64,000 bases of DNA, taken from NCBI GenBank assembly GCA_964418695.1, contig CAYQMN010000016.1, forward strand, positions 3,634 to 67,633, written 5' to 3'. The stretch comes from Prado023 sp964418695 (GTDB lineage: Bacteria > Actinomycetota > Actinomycetes > S36-B12 > CAIYMF01). Below, in pieces: positions 24,957 to 33,904 of this stretch. The notes under the pieces were generated by a model. The model ran no database searches, was not told the origin of the DNA, and worked only from the letters and a program-made list of their open reading frames with translations. The position numbers were made by a program, and so were the translations under genes. Positions within the stretch are counted from its first letter, which is position 1. Each line of letters starts with the position of its first letter.

Positions 24957-25967
24957 ATGGCTCGGGTCCCGGCGCGCCGCACCTGGCTGATCGGCGCCGC
25001 AATGGTCCTGCAGGCGATCGTGATCGGCACCCTCGTGCTGGCGCCGCCCGCGAGCACGCCCAGCAATGCCCCCCTGGCGATGGTCGCCCCGCCCATCGTG
25101 GCCGCGGTCGTCGTCGAGGAGATCAACGGCATCGCCGGCCGGCCGTTCGACGCCAGCATCTCGCCCGACCGTGCCACCGCCGAGCAGTCGTTGCGGGCCG
25201 GGGACGTGGTCGCGGCGGTCCTCGTCGACCTGTCCACGCAGCACGACACGCTGCTGCTCGTGGCGCCGAACGGAACCGGAGCCAACGACGCGATCCGCGA
25301 CACCCTCCAGGCGATCGGCGCTCCGCGCGGTCGCACGCTGACCGTCGAGGTGCTGCCCCTGCCCGGCCGTCACCCCGTCGCGCCCTACGCGCTCGTCCTG
25401 CTGGGCACGCTGATCGGGTTCACCGCCGCGGTGATCGTCACGGTGAGGCGCGGGCCGGTGGAGGCCTCGCTGCGCGGCGGGGCCCTCCGGCTGCGTCGGT
25501 TCGTGCTGCTGGCAGCGGTGTGCGCCGCGCTGGCCGCGGTGGGCGGGCTGGCCGCCGACGTCGGCGCGCTGTGGCTGGCCGCGGTGACGTTCCTGCTGGT
25601 CCTGATCGTCGCGCTGCTCACCACCGCGCTGGAGGCGGTCCTGGACGTCGCCGGGCTGGCTGTGGCGACGTCGCTGTTCATGCTGACCGCCGCGCCGCTG
25701 ACCCGGCTGATCCACCCGATCCTGCAGCCTGAGCCCTGGGCCACCCTGACTCCCTGGCTGCCGCACGGGGCCGGCCTGGAGATCGCCCGCTCGGTGACCG
25801 TCTTCGGCGGCACCGGCTCGGCGCGCGACTGGGCCGTCCTGCTGGCCTATCTGGGGCTGGCGATGGCCACGATCGCGACCGCCCGTCGGGCGCGGACCCG
25901 AGCCGGGGTGCCGGTGCCGCCTCCGCTCAGGCCACCTAGGCCGGACCGAGGGGGGAGTCGGCGGTGA
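24957..25967 (+). CDS. Integral membrane protein, ABC-2/YhgE-like
   Basis: A 336-residue protein with one N-terminal membrane segment (WLIGAAMVLQAIVIGTLVLA), an extracytoplasmic domain of about 120 residues with VVEEINGIAGRPFDASIS, and five or six further membrane helices from about residue 140. A charged Arg-rich C-terminus follows. The layout (one helix, external domain, membrane bundle) is that of ABC-2-type permeases and YhgE/Pip proteins, but there is no ATPase gene nearby. Function unknown. Its start is 138 bp from the divergent DUF4185-like gene, and its 3' end overlaps the convergent cyclophilin-like gene by 32 bp. Confidence 0.7.
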   Translation: MARVPARRTWLIGAAMVLQAIVIGTLVLAPPASTPSNAPLAMVAPPIVAAVVVEEINGIAGRPFDASISPDRATAEQSLRAGDVVAAVLVDLSTQHDTLLLVAPNGTGANDAIRDTLQAIGAPRGRTLTVEVLPLPGRHPVAPYALVLLGTLIGFTAAVIVTVRRGPVEASLRGGALRLRRFVLLAAVCAALAAVGGLAADVGALWLAAVTFLLVLIVALLTTALEAVLDVAGLAVATSLFMLTAAPLTRLIHPILQPEPWATLTPWLPHGAGLEIARSVTVFGGTGSARDWAVLLAYLGLAMATIATARRARTRAGVPVPPPLRPPRPDRGGSRR

Positions 25968-26301
25968 TCGTGGTCGAGCCCCTCAGCTTGGTCAGGATGG
26001 CCAGGTCGTCCGGGGCGAGCGTGCCCAGGCGGATCAAGCCGCCGGTGAACGTCCCCTCGCCGTAGAACAGCGCCAGGTTGCCCCATGGGGCGAAGTAGGC
26101 GATCTCGCCCGGCAGGCCTCGGTGCACCGGGGGAGCGCCGGTCGCGTCCAGCCGCACCGGCAGGTCCGCGATCCGCTGGGTTCCTTCGAAGTCGCGGACG
26201 AGCACGGTCAGCGGAAGCAGGGCGGCGAGGCTGCGGGCCGTCGGGTTGTCGGACAGCGTGCCGTGCAGCGCCAGATCGCCGGCGGAGATACGGATCTCCA
26301 T
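25936..26301 (-). CDS. Cyclophilin-like fold protein
   Basis: A 121-residue single-domain protein matching the small cyclophilin-like family related to TM1367: MEIRISAGDLALHGTLSDNP, LLPLTVLVRDFEGTQRIADL, then GEIAYFAPWGNLALFYG and the C-terminal LIRLGTLAPDD. The family has a cyclophilin-like barrel without the peptidyl-prolyl isomerase active site; its role is unknown. The gene is monocistronic, starts at ATG 26301 and lies 41 bp downstream of the HAD gene. Confidence 0.8.
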   Translation of the reverse strand: MEIRISAGDLALHGTLSDNPTARSLAALLPLTVLVRDFEGTQRIADLPVRLDATGAPPVHRGLPGEIAYFAPWGNLALFYGEGTFTGGLIRLGTLAPDDLAILTKLRGSTTITADSPLGPA

Positions 26302-26342
26302 CGGTGCCTCCTCAGGTGCCGAGCTCGGTTCGGGGGTCCGGT

Positions 26343-27179
26343 CTAGTGCGAAGCGATCAGACCCAGGCTGGCGAAGGACTTGGCCAGGCCGTCGTGCTCG
26401 ACGTCGTCGGTGGTGAGGGTGGCCAGGGCCTTGAGGTCGTCGCTGGCGTTGCCCATCGCCACCCCCACCGCGCAGGCCTGGAACATCGGGATGTCCACCG
26501 CGGCGTCGCCGAACGCGATGGTGTCCTCGACCTGGGCGCCCAGGTGGTCGAGCAGCACCTCGACCGCGTGGGCCTTGGTGATGCCGCGGGGGCCCACGTC
26601 ACCGAAGAGGGCCTCGGCTCCGCGGCCACCCCAGGTGCCGTGCTGCAGCGAGGCGAAGGTCTCGCGGGCTGCGAGATGGTCGTCGTAGTCGCCCAGGACG
26701 TAGCTGATCTTGTTGACGTCGTCGCGGTCCAGAGCGCCGCCGAACACGATGCCGTGGAAGGCCGCGTCGACCGTCTTGGGCGCCGGCTCGCCCTTGCCCG
26801 CGGAGTAGCGAGCCATCACCGGCAGCGCCGCCTCCTCGAAGCCCGCGCTGGCGAACAGCCCGGCGTTGGCCTCCAGGTAGAACTCCAGACTGCGCCGGTG
26901 CAGCCAGTCCACGATGTCGCGGCACTCCTGGCCGGACAGCGTCTGGTGCAGGACCACCTCGCCGCCGTCCTCGACGTAGCTGCCGTTGCCCCCGACCATC
27001 CCGTCGACGCCGATGTCCCACAGCCACTCGGGCATCTCCGCCTTGCTGCGCCCGGTGCACAGGTACACCCGATGCCCCGCCGCGCGGGCGGCGCGGATGG
27101 CGGCCACGGCGGAGTCCGGGAGCCGGTTGTGGTAATCGACCAGCGTGCCGTCGACGTCGATGAACAAGATCCGGGACAT
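26343..27179 (-). CDS. HAD-superfamily (Cof-type) phosphatase
   Basis: A 278-residue protein from ATG 27179. Motif I is FIDVDGTLVDY (D8, D10), motif II VYLCTGRSK, the Lys of motif III lies in GITKAHAVEVLLDHLG, and motif IV is IAFGDAAVDIPMFQACAVGV. The C2-type cap between them is about 100 residues. These are the features of Cof-like sugar-phosphate or nucleotide phosphatases, cytoplasmic and Mg-dependent. The substrate cannot be inferred. It may be co-transcribed with the downstream cyclophilin-like gene. Confidence 0.9.
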   Translation of the reverse strand: MSRILFIDVDGTLVDYHNRLPDSAVAAIRAARAAGHRVYLCTGRSKAEMPEWLWDIGVDGMVGGNGSYVEDGGEVVLHQTLSGQECRDIVDWLHRRSLEFYLEANAGLFASAGFEEAALPVMARYSAGKGEPAPKTVDAAFHGIVFGGALDRDDVNKISYVLGDYDDHLAARETFASLQHGTWGGRGAEALFGDVGPRGITKAHAVEVLLDHLGAQVEDTIAFGDAAVDIPMFQACAVGVAMGNASDDLKALATLTTDDVEHDGLAKSFASLGLIASH

Positions 27180-27499
27180 GGGACTCCTTCGTCCGGCGCT
27201 GTCTTCGATGCGGGGCATCCGGACGTCATCGTTCCTGCCGGCGGGCGGCGGTGTCGCGTTCGCGCCGTCGGCGCTGCCGCTCAGCAGGTCGTCGGGCGGA
27301 CCTCCGCCGACGGTGTCCGTCCTGGTCTGTCCATGGCGACGGAGCCTGGAGACGTTCGTCGGGGGTCTGGGTGGCGACTCGATGTGGTGCGTCCCTGCGG
27401 CGTCACGAGCGCCTCGCGCTCATAGGGTGAGGTCCGGCAGCGGCCCTCGCGTGACAGCGAGGCGTGGTGTGGCGGGCGAGATCGCAGGGGGCTGGGGAC
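27180..27499. other. Divergent intergenic region upstream of ECF sigma gene
   Basis: 320 bp between divergent genes. No gene is recognisable. GGGGGCTGGGGAC before ATG 27500 is a plausible though unusual ribosome-binding site. I see no promoter pair strong enough to call. Confidence 0.4.
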
Positions 27500-28003
27500 A
27501 TGGAAGAGGCCGAGTTCTCGGGCTACTTCCGGCGCATGTTCCCGCGGCTGGTCGCCTTGGCGCGCCGCACGGTCGACCCGCACACGGCCCAGGATCTGGC
27601 CGCCCGCACGCTGGAGACCGTCTGGACCAAGGACGTGCCGACCCCCGGCGACGCCGAGGGCTGGCAGCAGCTGGACAGCCTCACGTTCGCCATTCTGCGC
27701 GGCCTGCTGCGCAACGAGACCAGGGCGCAGCGGCGCCGGGGCACCCTGTGCTTGAAGGTGGCCGGTGTCGAGGAGACCAGCGTCGAAGCGCCCGAGCCGG
27801 TCGGGACCGACGCGCCCGACTGGTTCCGCGACCTGCCCGCCGCCGACCAGCGCGTGCTGGCCCTGCTGGCCGAGGGATACACGGCCGGGGAGATCGCCGG
27901 CATCGTGGGTGCCACTCCGGCGGCCGTGACCAAGCGGATCAGCCGAGCACGCCAGCGGATCCGCGGGCTGACTCGTCCGGGAGGGGGTGCCGAGGATGTC
28001 TGA
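27500..28003 (+). CDS. ECF-type RNA polymerase sigma factor
   Basis: A 167-residue sigma-70-family protein. Region 2 runs from FSGYFRRMFPRLVALARRTV through the TAQDLAARTLETVW helix, and region 4 (residues about 118-160) is LPAADQRVLALLAEGYTAGE, then IAGIVGATPAAVTKRISRAR. The length is typical of ECF factors. It overlaps the next gene by 8 bp (ATG 27996), which encodes a membrane protein and is likely its regulator. ATG 27500 is chosen, as upstream codons lack a ribosome-binding site and are not sigma-like. Confidence 0.85.
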   Translation: MEEAEFSGYFRRMFPRLVALARRTVDPHTAQDLAARTLETVWTKDVPTPGDAEGWQQLDSLTFAILRGLLRNETRAQRRRGTLCLKVAGVEETSVEAPEPVGTDAPDWFRDLPAADQRVLALLAEGYTAGEIAGIVGATPAAVTKRISRARQRIRGLTRPGGGAEDV

Positions 28004-28949
28004 CGACAGCGACCTGCGCGACTTCCTGCGCGCCGAGGGTCTCGGCCACGGGTCCGGCCTGCTGCAGGCGGTGGACGATCCGCTGCTGGCCGAGGCCGGT
28101 GAGCAGGCGCTCGCCGCGCTGTTCGCCCGGCGCCAGGCGGCCCACCAACGGCGCTTGCTCGCGGGGGTCTTCGCGGCGGCCGCCATCTGCGTCGGTCTGG
28201 CGGCTGGTGCCGCCGGAGTCTTGGACGACTCGGTGTCCCCCGCCGCCCCCACCGTGGCTGCGCCTTCCCCGGCCGGGCCCTCCGCGACCGTCGCGGAGTC
28301 CCTGTTGGCTCCGTTGGCGTTCACCGCTCTCGCGGACCCGGCCGGTCCGGTGCTGGAGCAGCTCGCGCAAGTGTCGTCGGAGTATTCGGGGTATGCGGCG
28401 GGCCCCCGTCGATCGGTGCCGACCTGGTCGTCGTGGTACGAGTGGACCGCGTCCTCACCGCAGCAGGGCCGTCTGGTCGAGGTGACTCCGGACGGCGACG
28501 ACACTCAGGTGCAGACCTTCCGGATGCCCGCCCCCGCGGATGGGCGCGTCGAGCTCGCCAGCCGTGGTCCGCTGGATGCCTCGACCACCGTCGCCGTCGA
28601 CCTGTCGGCCGAGACCGCGGTCACCGAGGCGCTCGCGGGGAGCGGCGAGGCCGGCTGCCCGGGCGAGCAGGCGACCTGTGCCGAGGGCGCCCCCCTGTCG
28701 GCCGCCTCCGCCACCGGCTCTCCGGCAATGCGGGCACTGGCCGCGCTGCCCGGCGTGAAAGCCATGGGAACGGCCACCGACCGGCTTGGCCGACCCGCCG
28801 TCGGCTTCACCGCCGACCTCGGGGGCGCCCAGCGGATCGTGGTCCTCGCCGACCCGGACACCGGCGCCTTCCTGGGCGCCGAGTGGATCGCCGACCAGCC
28901 AGCGCCCCACGTGACCCGGATCGTCGTCGCCACCGAGCCGCGCGACTGA
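27996..28949 (+). CDS. Membrane-anchored protein coupled to ECF sigma factor
   Basis: A 317-residue protein with a cytoplasmic N-terminus of about 48 residues, one membrane helix (LLAGVFAAAAICVGLAAGAA, about 50-70), and an extracytoplasmic domain. Translational overlap with the sigma gene suggests an anti-sigma role, but the HxxxCxxC zinc motif of common anti-sigma factors is absent. The external part includes a possible disulfide pair (GCPGEQATCAEGA) and strands resembling the CU044_5270/MucB-like outer domains of actinobacterial sigma operons. The partner role is an inference from gene order. Confidence 0.7.
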   Translation: MSDDSDLRDFLRAEGLGHGSGLLQAVDDPLLAEAGEQALAALFARRQAAHQRRLLAGVFAAAAICVGLAAGAAGVLDDSVSPAAPTVAAPSPAGPSATVAESLLAPLAFTALADPAGPVLEQLAQVSSEYSGYAAGPRRSVPTWSSWYEWTASSPQQGRLVEVTPDGDDTQVQTFRMPAPADGRVELASRGPLDASTTVAVDLSAETAVTEALAGSGEAGCPGEQATCAEGAPLSAASATGSPAMRALAALPGVKAMGTATDRLGRPAVGFTADLGGAQRIVVLADPDTGAFLGAEWIADQPAPHVTRIVVATEPRD

Positions 28950-28997
28950 GCCAGCTCCGTCCGACGCGCGTGCGCCCGCGCGCCTACCGTGGGGGCC

Positions 28998-29972
28998 ATG
29001 GCGCGCAAGGGTGAGTTCGGCGAGCCCGTCGAGCTGGACGTGGACGGGTTCGACGTGCGGATCTCGAATCCGGACCGGGTCTACTTCCCGGCCCGCGGCG
29101 AGACCAAGCTGGACCTGGCCCGCTACTACCTGAGCGTCGGCGACGGGATCGTGCGCGCGCTGCGGGAGCGCCCGTGCATGCTGCATCGGTTCCCGGACGG
29201 CGTGGCGGGGGAGAAGGTGCACCAGAAGCGGCTGCCACGCGGTGCGCCGCCGTGGGTGGAGACCGTGCGCCTGCACTTCCCGCGGTACGGGCTGCACGCC
29301 GACGAGCTGTGCGTCACGCGGCTGGCCGACGTCATCTGGGCCGTGCAGATGAGCTGCGTCGAGTTCCATCCCTGGAACAGCCGGCGCGCCGACACCGAGA
29401 AGCCCGACGAGTGGCGCATCGACCTGGACCCCATGCCCCAGGCATCCCTGGCGACGGTTCGCCGCACGGCCGGGGTGGCCCACGAGATCCTCGACGAGCT
29501 CGGCGCCACCGGCTGGCCCAAGACCAGCGGCGGCAAGGGCCTGCACATCTACGTCCGGATCCGTCCCGAGCACCCGTTCGGCGAGGTGCGCCGGGCCGCG
29601 CTGGCATTCGCCCGCGAGGTGGAGCGACGGCTGCCCGACGAGGTGACCACGACCTGGTGGCGGCGCGACCGCGACCCGGCCAGCGTCTTCGTGGACTACA
29701 ACCAGAACGCCCGCGACCACACGATCGCCGCGGCCTACTCGGTGCGCGGCAACCCGATCGGCACGGTCTCGACGCCGCTGCGGTGGTCCGAGATCGACGA
29801 CGCCGAGCCGCGGGACTTCACGATCGCGACGGTGCCGGCCCGGTTCTCCGAGCTGGGCGACCTGCACGCCGGCATCGACGACGCGGTGTTCGACATCGCC
29901 CCCTTGCTCGATTGGGCGGACCGGGACGATGCGCGCGGCGAGGACACCCCCGCGGAGCCGCCCACCTCGTGA
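28998..29972 (+). CDS. LigD-type primase/polymerase domain protein (non-homologous end joining)
   Basis: A 324-residue stand-alone PolDom, similar to the polymerase module of LigD. The metal-binding Asp pair is in RIDLDPMP (D142, D144), and TSGGKGLHIYVRI is the conserved active-site loop. ISNPDRVYFP at the start and VFVDYNQNARDHTIAAAYSV near residue 235 are family hallmarks. It extends or fills DNA ends with NTPs during NHEJ in mycobacteria and relatives. No Ku or ligase gene is in the window, so it is either a separate subunit or a gap-filling enzyme with its own role. ATG 28998 is taken over 28989. Confidence 0.9.
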   Translation: MARKGEFGEPVELDVDGFDVRISNPDRVYFPARGETKLDLARYYLSVGDGIVRALRERPCMLHRFPDGVAGEKVHQKRLPRGAPPWVETVRLHFPRYGLHADELCVTRLADVIWAVQMSCVEFHPWNSRRADTEKPDEWRIDLDPMPQASLATVRRTAGVAHEILDELGATGWPKTSGGKGLHIYVRIRPEHPFGEVRRAALAFAREVERRLPDEVTTTWWRRDRDPASVFVDYNQNARDHTIAAAYSVRGNPIGTVSTPLRWSEIDDAEPRDFTIATVPARFSELGDLHAGIDDAVFDIAPLLDWADRDDARGEDTPAEPPTS

Positions 29973-30155
29973 CCGGTCGCAGCCGCCGCGCGGCTGCCGC
30001 GCTGCGAGTCGCGAGGTGCGCCGCGCCGGCCCACGCCGCGCGGCCCCGGGTGCGTCCGCCGAGGGCAGGCCAATCGGTGCTCTATACACTTCGGCCCCAG
30101 TCGCGCCGAACACTGCCCGCGCGCACCCGGACCCCACAGATGGAAGAGGAACACG

Positions 30156-31139
30156 ATGCGCCGCTTCTCCACCTTGGCCGTTGCCGCGACCGCGGCTGCC
30201 GCCCTGCTTCTGGCCGGCTGCTCGAGCAGCGACGGTGAGGGCTCCCCCGACGCGAGCAAGGCTTACAGGATCGGGATCACCCAGATCGTGTCGCACCCCG
30301 CGCTGGACGCGGCCGTCGAGGGCTTCAAGCAGGGCCTGGCCGACAAGGGCATCACCAACGTCACGTTCGACCAGCAGAACGCCGAGGGTGACATGTCGAC
30401 TGCCTCGAGCATCGCGCAGAAGTTCGCCAGCGACGATCTCGACCTCATCCTGGGCGTGGCCACCCCCACCACACAGGCCGTGGTCAAGGCCGTCACGGAC
30501 AAGCCCATCGTGTTCACCGCGGTCACCGACCCCGTCGGCGCCGGCCTGGTCACCGATGCCGCTGCTCCCAGTGGGAACGTCACCGGAGTCAGCGACATGC
30601 TGCCGATGGGACCCACGTTGGACCTCATCAAGCAGGTGGTGCCCGAGGTCAAGAAGCTGGGCGTGATCTACAACGCCGGTGAGTCGAACTCGGTCTTCCT
30701 CATCGGCGAGCAGAAGAAGGCCGCCCAGACCGCCGGCATCGAGGTGGTCGAGGCGACCGCCTCGACCTCCGCCGAGGTCAAGGCCGCCGCCGACTCGCTG
30801 GTCGGGCGGGTCGACGCCATCTCGGTGCTGACCGACAACACCGTCGTCTCGGCGTTGGAGAGCGTCGTGAAGGTGGCCCAGGAGAACAAGATCCCGCTGT
30901 TCGCCGGCGACACCGACAGCGTCGAGCGCGGCGCCATCGCTGCGTACGCGTTCGACTACCGGGATCTCGGCGTCCAGGCCGGCCAGATCGCCGCGGACAT
31001 CCTGACCGGCAAGGCGGTCTCCGCGATCCCGGTCCAGTACGCCCAGACGCTGCAGCTGTCGGTCAACGAGGCCGCAGCGCAGGCCAGTGGCGTCACCCTG
31101 CCGGCCGAGCTGGTCACGAAGGCGCAGAACAAGTTCTGA
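30156..31139 (+). CDS. ABC transporter substrate-binding lipoprotein (TrpX-like)
   Basis: A 327-residue protein with a lipobox LLLAGC (C22). The mature part matches the ABC_sub_bind (TrpX/DUF534) family: YRIGITQIVSHPALDAAVEG, QQNAEGDMSTASSIAQKFAS, VFTAVTDPVGAGLV, VIYNAGESNSV and FDYRDLGVQAGQIAADILTG. In streptococci the related TrpXYZ system imports tryptophan; other members take amino acids or other small ligands. First gene of a three-gene importer operon. A TATACA hexamer at about 30082-30087 may be the -10 element; no T-box is visible. Confidence 0.9.
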   Translation: MRRFSTLAVAATAAAALLLAGCSSSDGEGSPDASKAYRIGITQIVSHPALDAAVEGFKQGLADKGITNVTFDQQNAEGDMSTASSIAQKFASDDLDLILGVATPTTQAVVKAVTDKPIVFTAVTDPVGAGLVTDAAAPSGNVTGVSDMLPMGPTLDLIKQVVPEVKKLGVIYNAGESNSVFLIGEQKKAAQTAGIEVVEATASTSAEVKAAADSLVGRVDAISVLTDNTVVSALESVVKVAQENKIPLFAGDTDSVERGAIAAYAFDYRDLGVQAGQIAADILTGKAVSAIPVQYAQTLQLSVNEAAAQASGVTLPAELVTKAQNKF

Positions 31140-31165
31140 GCTGACTCCGGCCGGATCGGGCTGCC

Positions 31166-32071
31166 ATGGAGGCGATCCTCACCAGCGGGCTCCAGCAGGG
31201 GCTGCTGTACTGCTTCATGGTCCTGGGCGTGTTCATCGCGTTCCGGGTCCTGGACTTCCCGGACCTGACCGTCGACGGCAGCCTCCCGCTGGGGGCTGCC
31301 GTCACGGCCGCGCTGGTCGTCGCCGGTCAGTCGCCCTGGCTGGCCACTCTCGCCGGCGTGCTCGCGGGAGTGGCCGCGGGGATGACCACGGGCGTCCTGC
31401 ACCTCGTGCTCAAGGGCGGCTCGGATGGGAACGCGGCCAACTACGGCCCCAAGCTGCTGGCCGGCATCCTCACCATGACCGCGCTGTACACGATCAACCT
31501 GCGCGTCATGGGACGCAGCAACACTCCCCTGCTCGGGGTCGACGGCGTCTTCGAGAAGCTGGGCGACCTGCTCGGCATCGCGCTGACCGCGTGGATCCTG
31601 ATCGCCTCGCTCGCGCTGCTGGCGCTGATCGTGAAGCTGGCGCTCGACTGGTTCCTGCACACAGAGATCGGCCTGTGCCTGCGCGCCACCGGCGACAACG
31701 AGCAGATGATCCGGGCGATGGGCACCAACACCGACACGATGCGCATCATCGGGCTGGGCCTGGCCAACGGGCTGGTGGCGCTGACCGGGGCGCTGGTGGC
31801 CCAGCAGCAGGGGTTCGCCGACGTCGGCATGGGCATCGGCACCATCGTGGCCGGCCTGGCCGGGGTCATCATGGGCGAGGTCATCTTCGGCCAGCGGAAC
31901 ATCAGCTGGGTGCTGTTCGCGGTGATCGGCGGATCGATCGTCTACCGCCTGCTGATCGCGCTGAGCCTGCGCCTGGGCATCGCGCCGACCGACCTCAAGC
32001 TGCTGACCGCGGTCCTGGTCGTCCTGGCCCTGTCGGTGCCGACCATCCGGACCCGGGTGGTGCGCGCATGA
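31166..32071 (+). CDS. ABC transporter permease (TrpY-like)
   Basis: A 301-residue permease with eight or nine hydrophobic segments, of the BPD_transp_2 (LivH-like) group: LQQGLLYCFMVLGVFIAFRV, FPDLTVDGSLPLGAAVTAAL, and LGLANGLVALTGALVAQQQG followed by GMGIGTIVAGLAGVIMGEVI. It forms the membrane channel for the upstream binding protein and downstream ATPase. It starts 26 bp after the binding-protein gene and overlaps the ATPase gene by 4 bp (ATGA at 32068). Confidence 0.9.
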   Translation: MEAILTSGLQQGLLYCFMVLGVFIAFRVLDFPDLTVDGSLPLGAAVTAALVVAGQSPWLATLAGVLAGVAAGMTTGVLHLVLKGGSDGNAANYGPKLLAGILTMTALYTINLRVMGRSNTPLLGVDGVFEKLGDLLGIALTAWILIASLALLALIVKLALDWFLHTEIGLCLRATGDNEQMIRAMGTNTDTMRIIGLGLANGLVALTGALVAQQQGFADVGMGIGTIVAGLAGVIMGEVIFGQRNISWVLFAVIGGSIVYRLLIALSLRLGIAPTDLKLLTAVLVVLALSVPTIRTRVVRA

Positions 32072-32877
32072 GCCATCCCGAGGCCCTCACCCTGGAGAAG
32101 GTGCGCAAGGTCTTCTTCCCGGGCACCGCCAACGAGGTCGTGGCTCTCGACGGCATCGACCTGGACATCCCGGCCGGGCAGTTCGTGTCCGTCATCGGCT
32201 CCAACGGGGCCGGCAAGTCGACGCTGCTCAACGCCGTGGCGGGCACCTTCCCGATCAGCAGCGGCCAGATCCGCGTCGGCGACCGGGTGGTGACCAAGTC
32301 CAAGGAGCACGTCCGCAGCCGGACGATCGGGCGGGTGTTCCAGGATCCGCGCGCGGGCACGGCGCCCGGGATGACCATCGAGGAGAACCTCGCCCTGGCC
32401 GTCATGCGCTCCCACCGCAGCCGGCTGCGTCGCGGCGTGACCAAGCAGCGGCGCGTCGAGATGCGCACGCAGCTGGCCGAGCTGGGCATGGGGCTGGAGG
32501 ACCGTCTCAAGGCCCAGGTGAACAAGCTGTCCGGTGGCCAGCGCCAGGCGCTGTCGCTGCTCATGGCCACGGTCGACGAGCCCAGTCTGCTGCTGCTCGA
32601 CGAGCACACCGCAGCGCTGGATCCGAAGGTGGCCGCCCGGATCATGGAGCTGACCGGCCAGATCGTCGCGGAGCGCGGCCTCACCACGATGATGGTCACC
32701 CACAACATGGAGCTGGCCCTGCAGTACGGGGACCGCCTGATCATGATGCACGCGGGGCGGATCGTGCTCGACCTCGACGACGCGAGCAAGCGCAAGCTGA
32801 AGGTGCCCGACCTCATCGAGAAGTTCCACCAGGTGGCTGGTGAGGCCTTCGCGGTCGACCGCATGCTGCTGGAGTAG
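32068..32877 (+). CDS. ABC transporter ATP-binding protein (TrpZ-like)
   Basis: A 269-residue ATPase. Walker A is GSNGAGKST, the signature LSGGQRQ, Walker B LLLLDEHTAALD (a His follows the catalytic Glu, as in TrpZ/LivG-type ATPases), and the switch His is MVTHNMELALQYG. It energises import by the TrpXY-like partners. The stop is followed after 45 bp by a 50-bp composite palindrome that may end the transcript. Confidence 0.92.
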   Translation: MSHPEALTLEKVRKVFFPGTANEVVALDGIDLDIPAGQFVSVIGSNGAGKSTLLNAVAGTFPISSGQIRVGDRVVTKSKEHVRSRTIGRVFQDPRAGTAPGMTIEENLALAVMRSHRSRLRRGVTKQRRVEMRTQLAELGMGLEDRLKAQVNKLSGGQRQALSLLMATVDEPSLLLLDEHTAALDPKVAARIMELTGQIVAERGLTTMMVTHNMELALQYGDRLIMMHAGRIVLDLDDASKRKLKVPDLIEKFHQVAGEAFAVDRMLLE

Positions 32878-32922
32878 CACCGCGCACCGTCGGCACTTGC
32901 CGGCGGCCCCGCGCCCCCGCCT

Positions 32923-32972
32923 GGAATCTGGTGGGTTCCGGTCGCCATGGCGACCGATTCTCACCAGATTCC
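32923..32972. repeat. 50-bp composite palindrome
   Basis: Outer arms GGAATCTGGTG (32923-32933) and CACCAGATTCC (32962-32972) are perfect inverted repeats. A perfect 16-bp palindrome GGTCGCCATGGCGACC lies in the exact centre (32940-32955). A 6-nt mismatched bulge separates them on each side. It lacks a T run. It could be a factor-independent terminator of the importer operon, a REP-like dispersed element, or a protein binding site. Confidence 0.6.
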
Positions 32973-33068
32973 GGGGCTCAGAGCGCCGCGCCGGGGGCGT
33001 CGGGGGCGTCGGGGGGCCTGCCCGGTCACACGATGCTTCCGGGGTCCGCGGCGGCCTAGCCTCGGAGG

Positions 33069-33773
33069 ATGAAGGTCATCATCGAGCCCGACGCCGACGC
33101 CCTGAGCCGCTCCACCGCCGCGATCGTGCTCGGCACGATGCTGCAGGACCGCCGCACCAACCTGTCGCTGACCGCCGGCGAGACCCCCGTGGGCACCTAC
33201 GCGATCGTGGCCCCGGCGATGGCCGCCAACCCGGACGCCTACGCCGAGGCGCACTTCTACAACTTCGACGAGATCGCCATGCCCGATCCGGCCGCCCGGG
33301 TCACGCTCGGGGCGCTGGACGAGCAGCTGTACCGGCCGGCGCGGATCGCCCCGGACAACATCCATGCGCTCGACCTCGACAACGCCGACGAGATCCGCGC
33401 GGACCTGCGCCGGCACGGGGGTCTGGACCTGGTCCTGATGGGCCTGGGAGCAGACGGTCACTTCTGCGGGAACATGCCCGGCGTCACCCGGTTCAACGAG
33501 GACATCTACACCTACGACATCGTCGACTCGCTGCCGTGGTACGCCGACGTGCTCGCGATGTCCGATCCGCCAGCCAGCGCCGTCGTCACCTTCGGCGCGC
33601 AGCTGATCCTGCGCGCCCGCCGCGCGGTGCTGATCGTCATCGGCGAAGGCAAGGCGGAGGCGCTGGCGGCCGCCCTGCACGGCGAGATCGACCCGGAGCT
33701 CCCGGCCAGCGTTCTGCAGCTGCACCCCAACCTGGTCGTGATCGCCGACGAGGCCGGCGCCTCTCGGCTCTGA
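33069..33773 (+). CDS. NagB/glucosamine-6-phosphate deaminase-like protein
   Basis: A 234-residue protein of the NagB/SugarP_isomerase fold: NLSLTAGETPVGTYAIVA is the phosphate loop, AHFYNFDEIAM holds the acidic residue of the DEY motif, and LVLMGLGADGHFCGNMPG contains the D-x-H pair with the GxGxDGHxxxNxPG motif. The closest group is GlcN6P deaminase/6-phosphogluconolactonase, acting on sugar phosphates in the cytoplasm. The usual DEY is replaced by DEI, so the exact substrate may differ. Monocistronic; the frame is complete. Confidence 0.82.
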   Translation: MKVIIEPDADALSRSTAAIVLGTMLQDRRTNLSLTAGETPVGTYAIVAPAMAANPDAYAEAHFYNFDEIAMPDPAARVTLGALDEQLYRPARIAPDNIHALDLDNADEIRADLRRHGGLDLVLMGLGADGHFCGNMPGVTRFNEDIYTYDIVDSLPWYADVLAMSDPPASAVVTFGAQLILRARRAVLIVIGEGKAEALAAALHGEIDPELPASVLQLHPNLVVIADEAGASRL

Positions 33774-33904
33774 GCCGCCCGGCAGCGAGGGCCGCCCGCC
33801 GGAGCTGGCCGAGCCGGCCGGCTGGGACCAACCCCCGAGGGGCTGGCTCAGCCCGGTCACGGCCCCGCGTCGGCTGGTGGGCGCCCCGAGGTCGCGGAGC
33901 CTGG

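Noticed and set aside
23655..25766. A long minus-strand frame extending the DUF4185-like gene over the divergent membrane-protein gene
   Set aside because: The extension lacks any motif and lies antisense to a convincing membrane protein; GTG 24818 with the signal peptide is the sensible start.
29973..30155. T-box or other riboswitch upstream of the TrpXYZ-like importer
   Set aside because: The leader is short and shows no T-box sequence or specifier stem; only a weak -10-like hexamer is seen.
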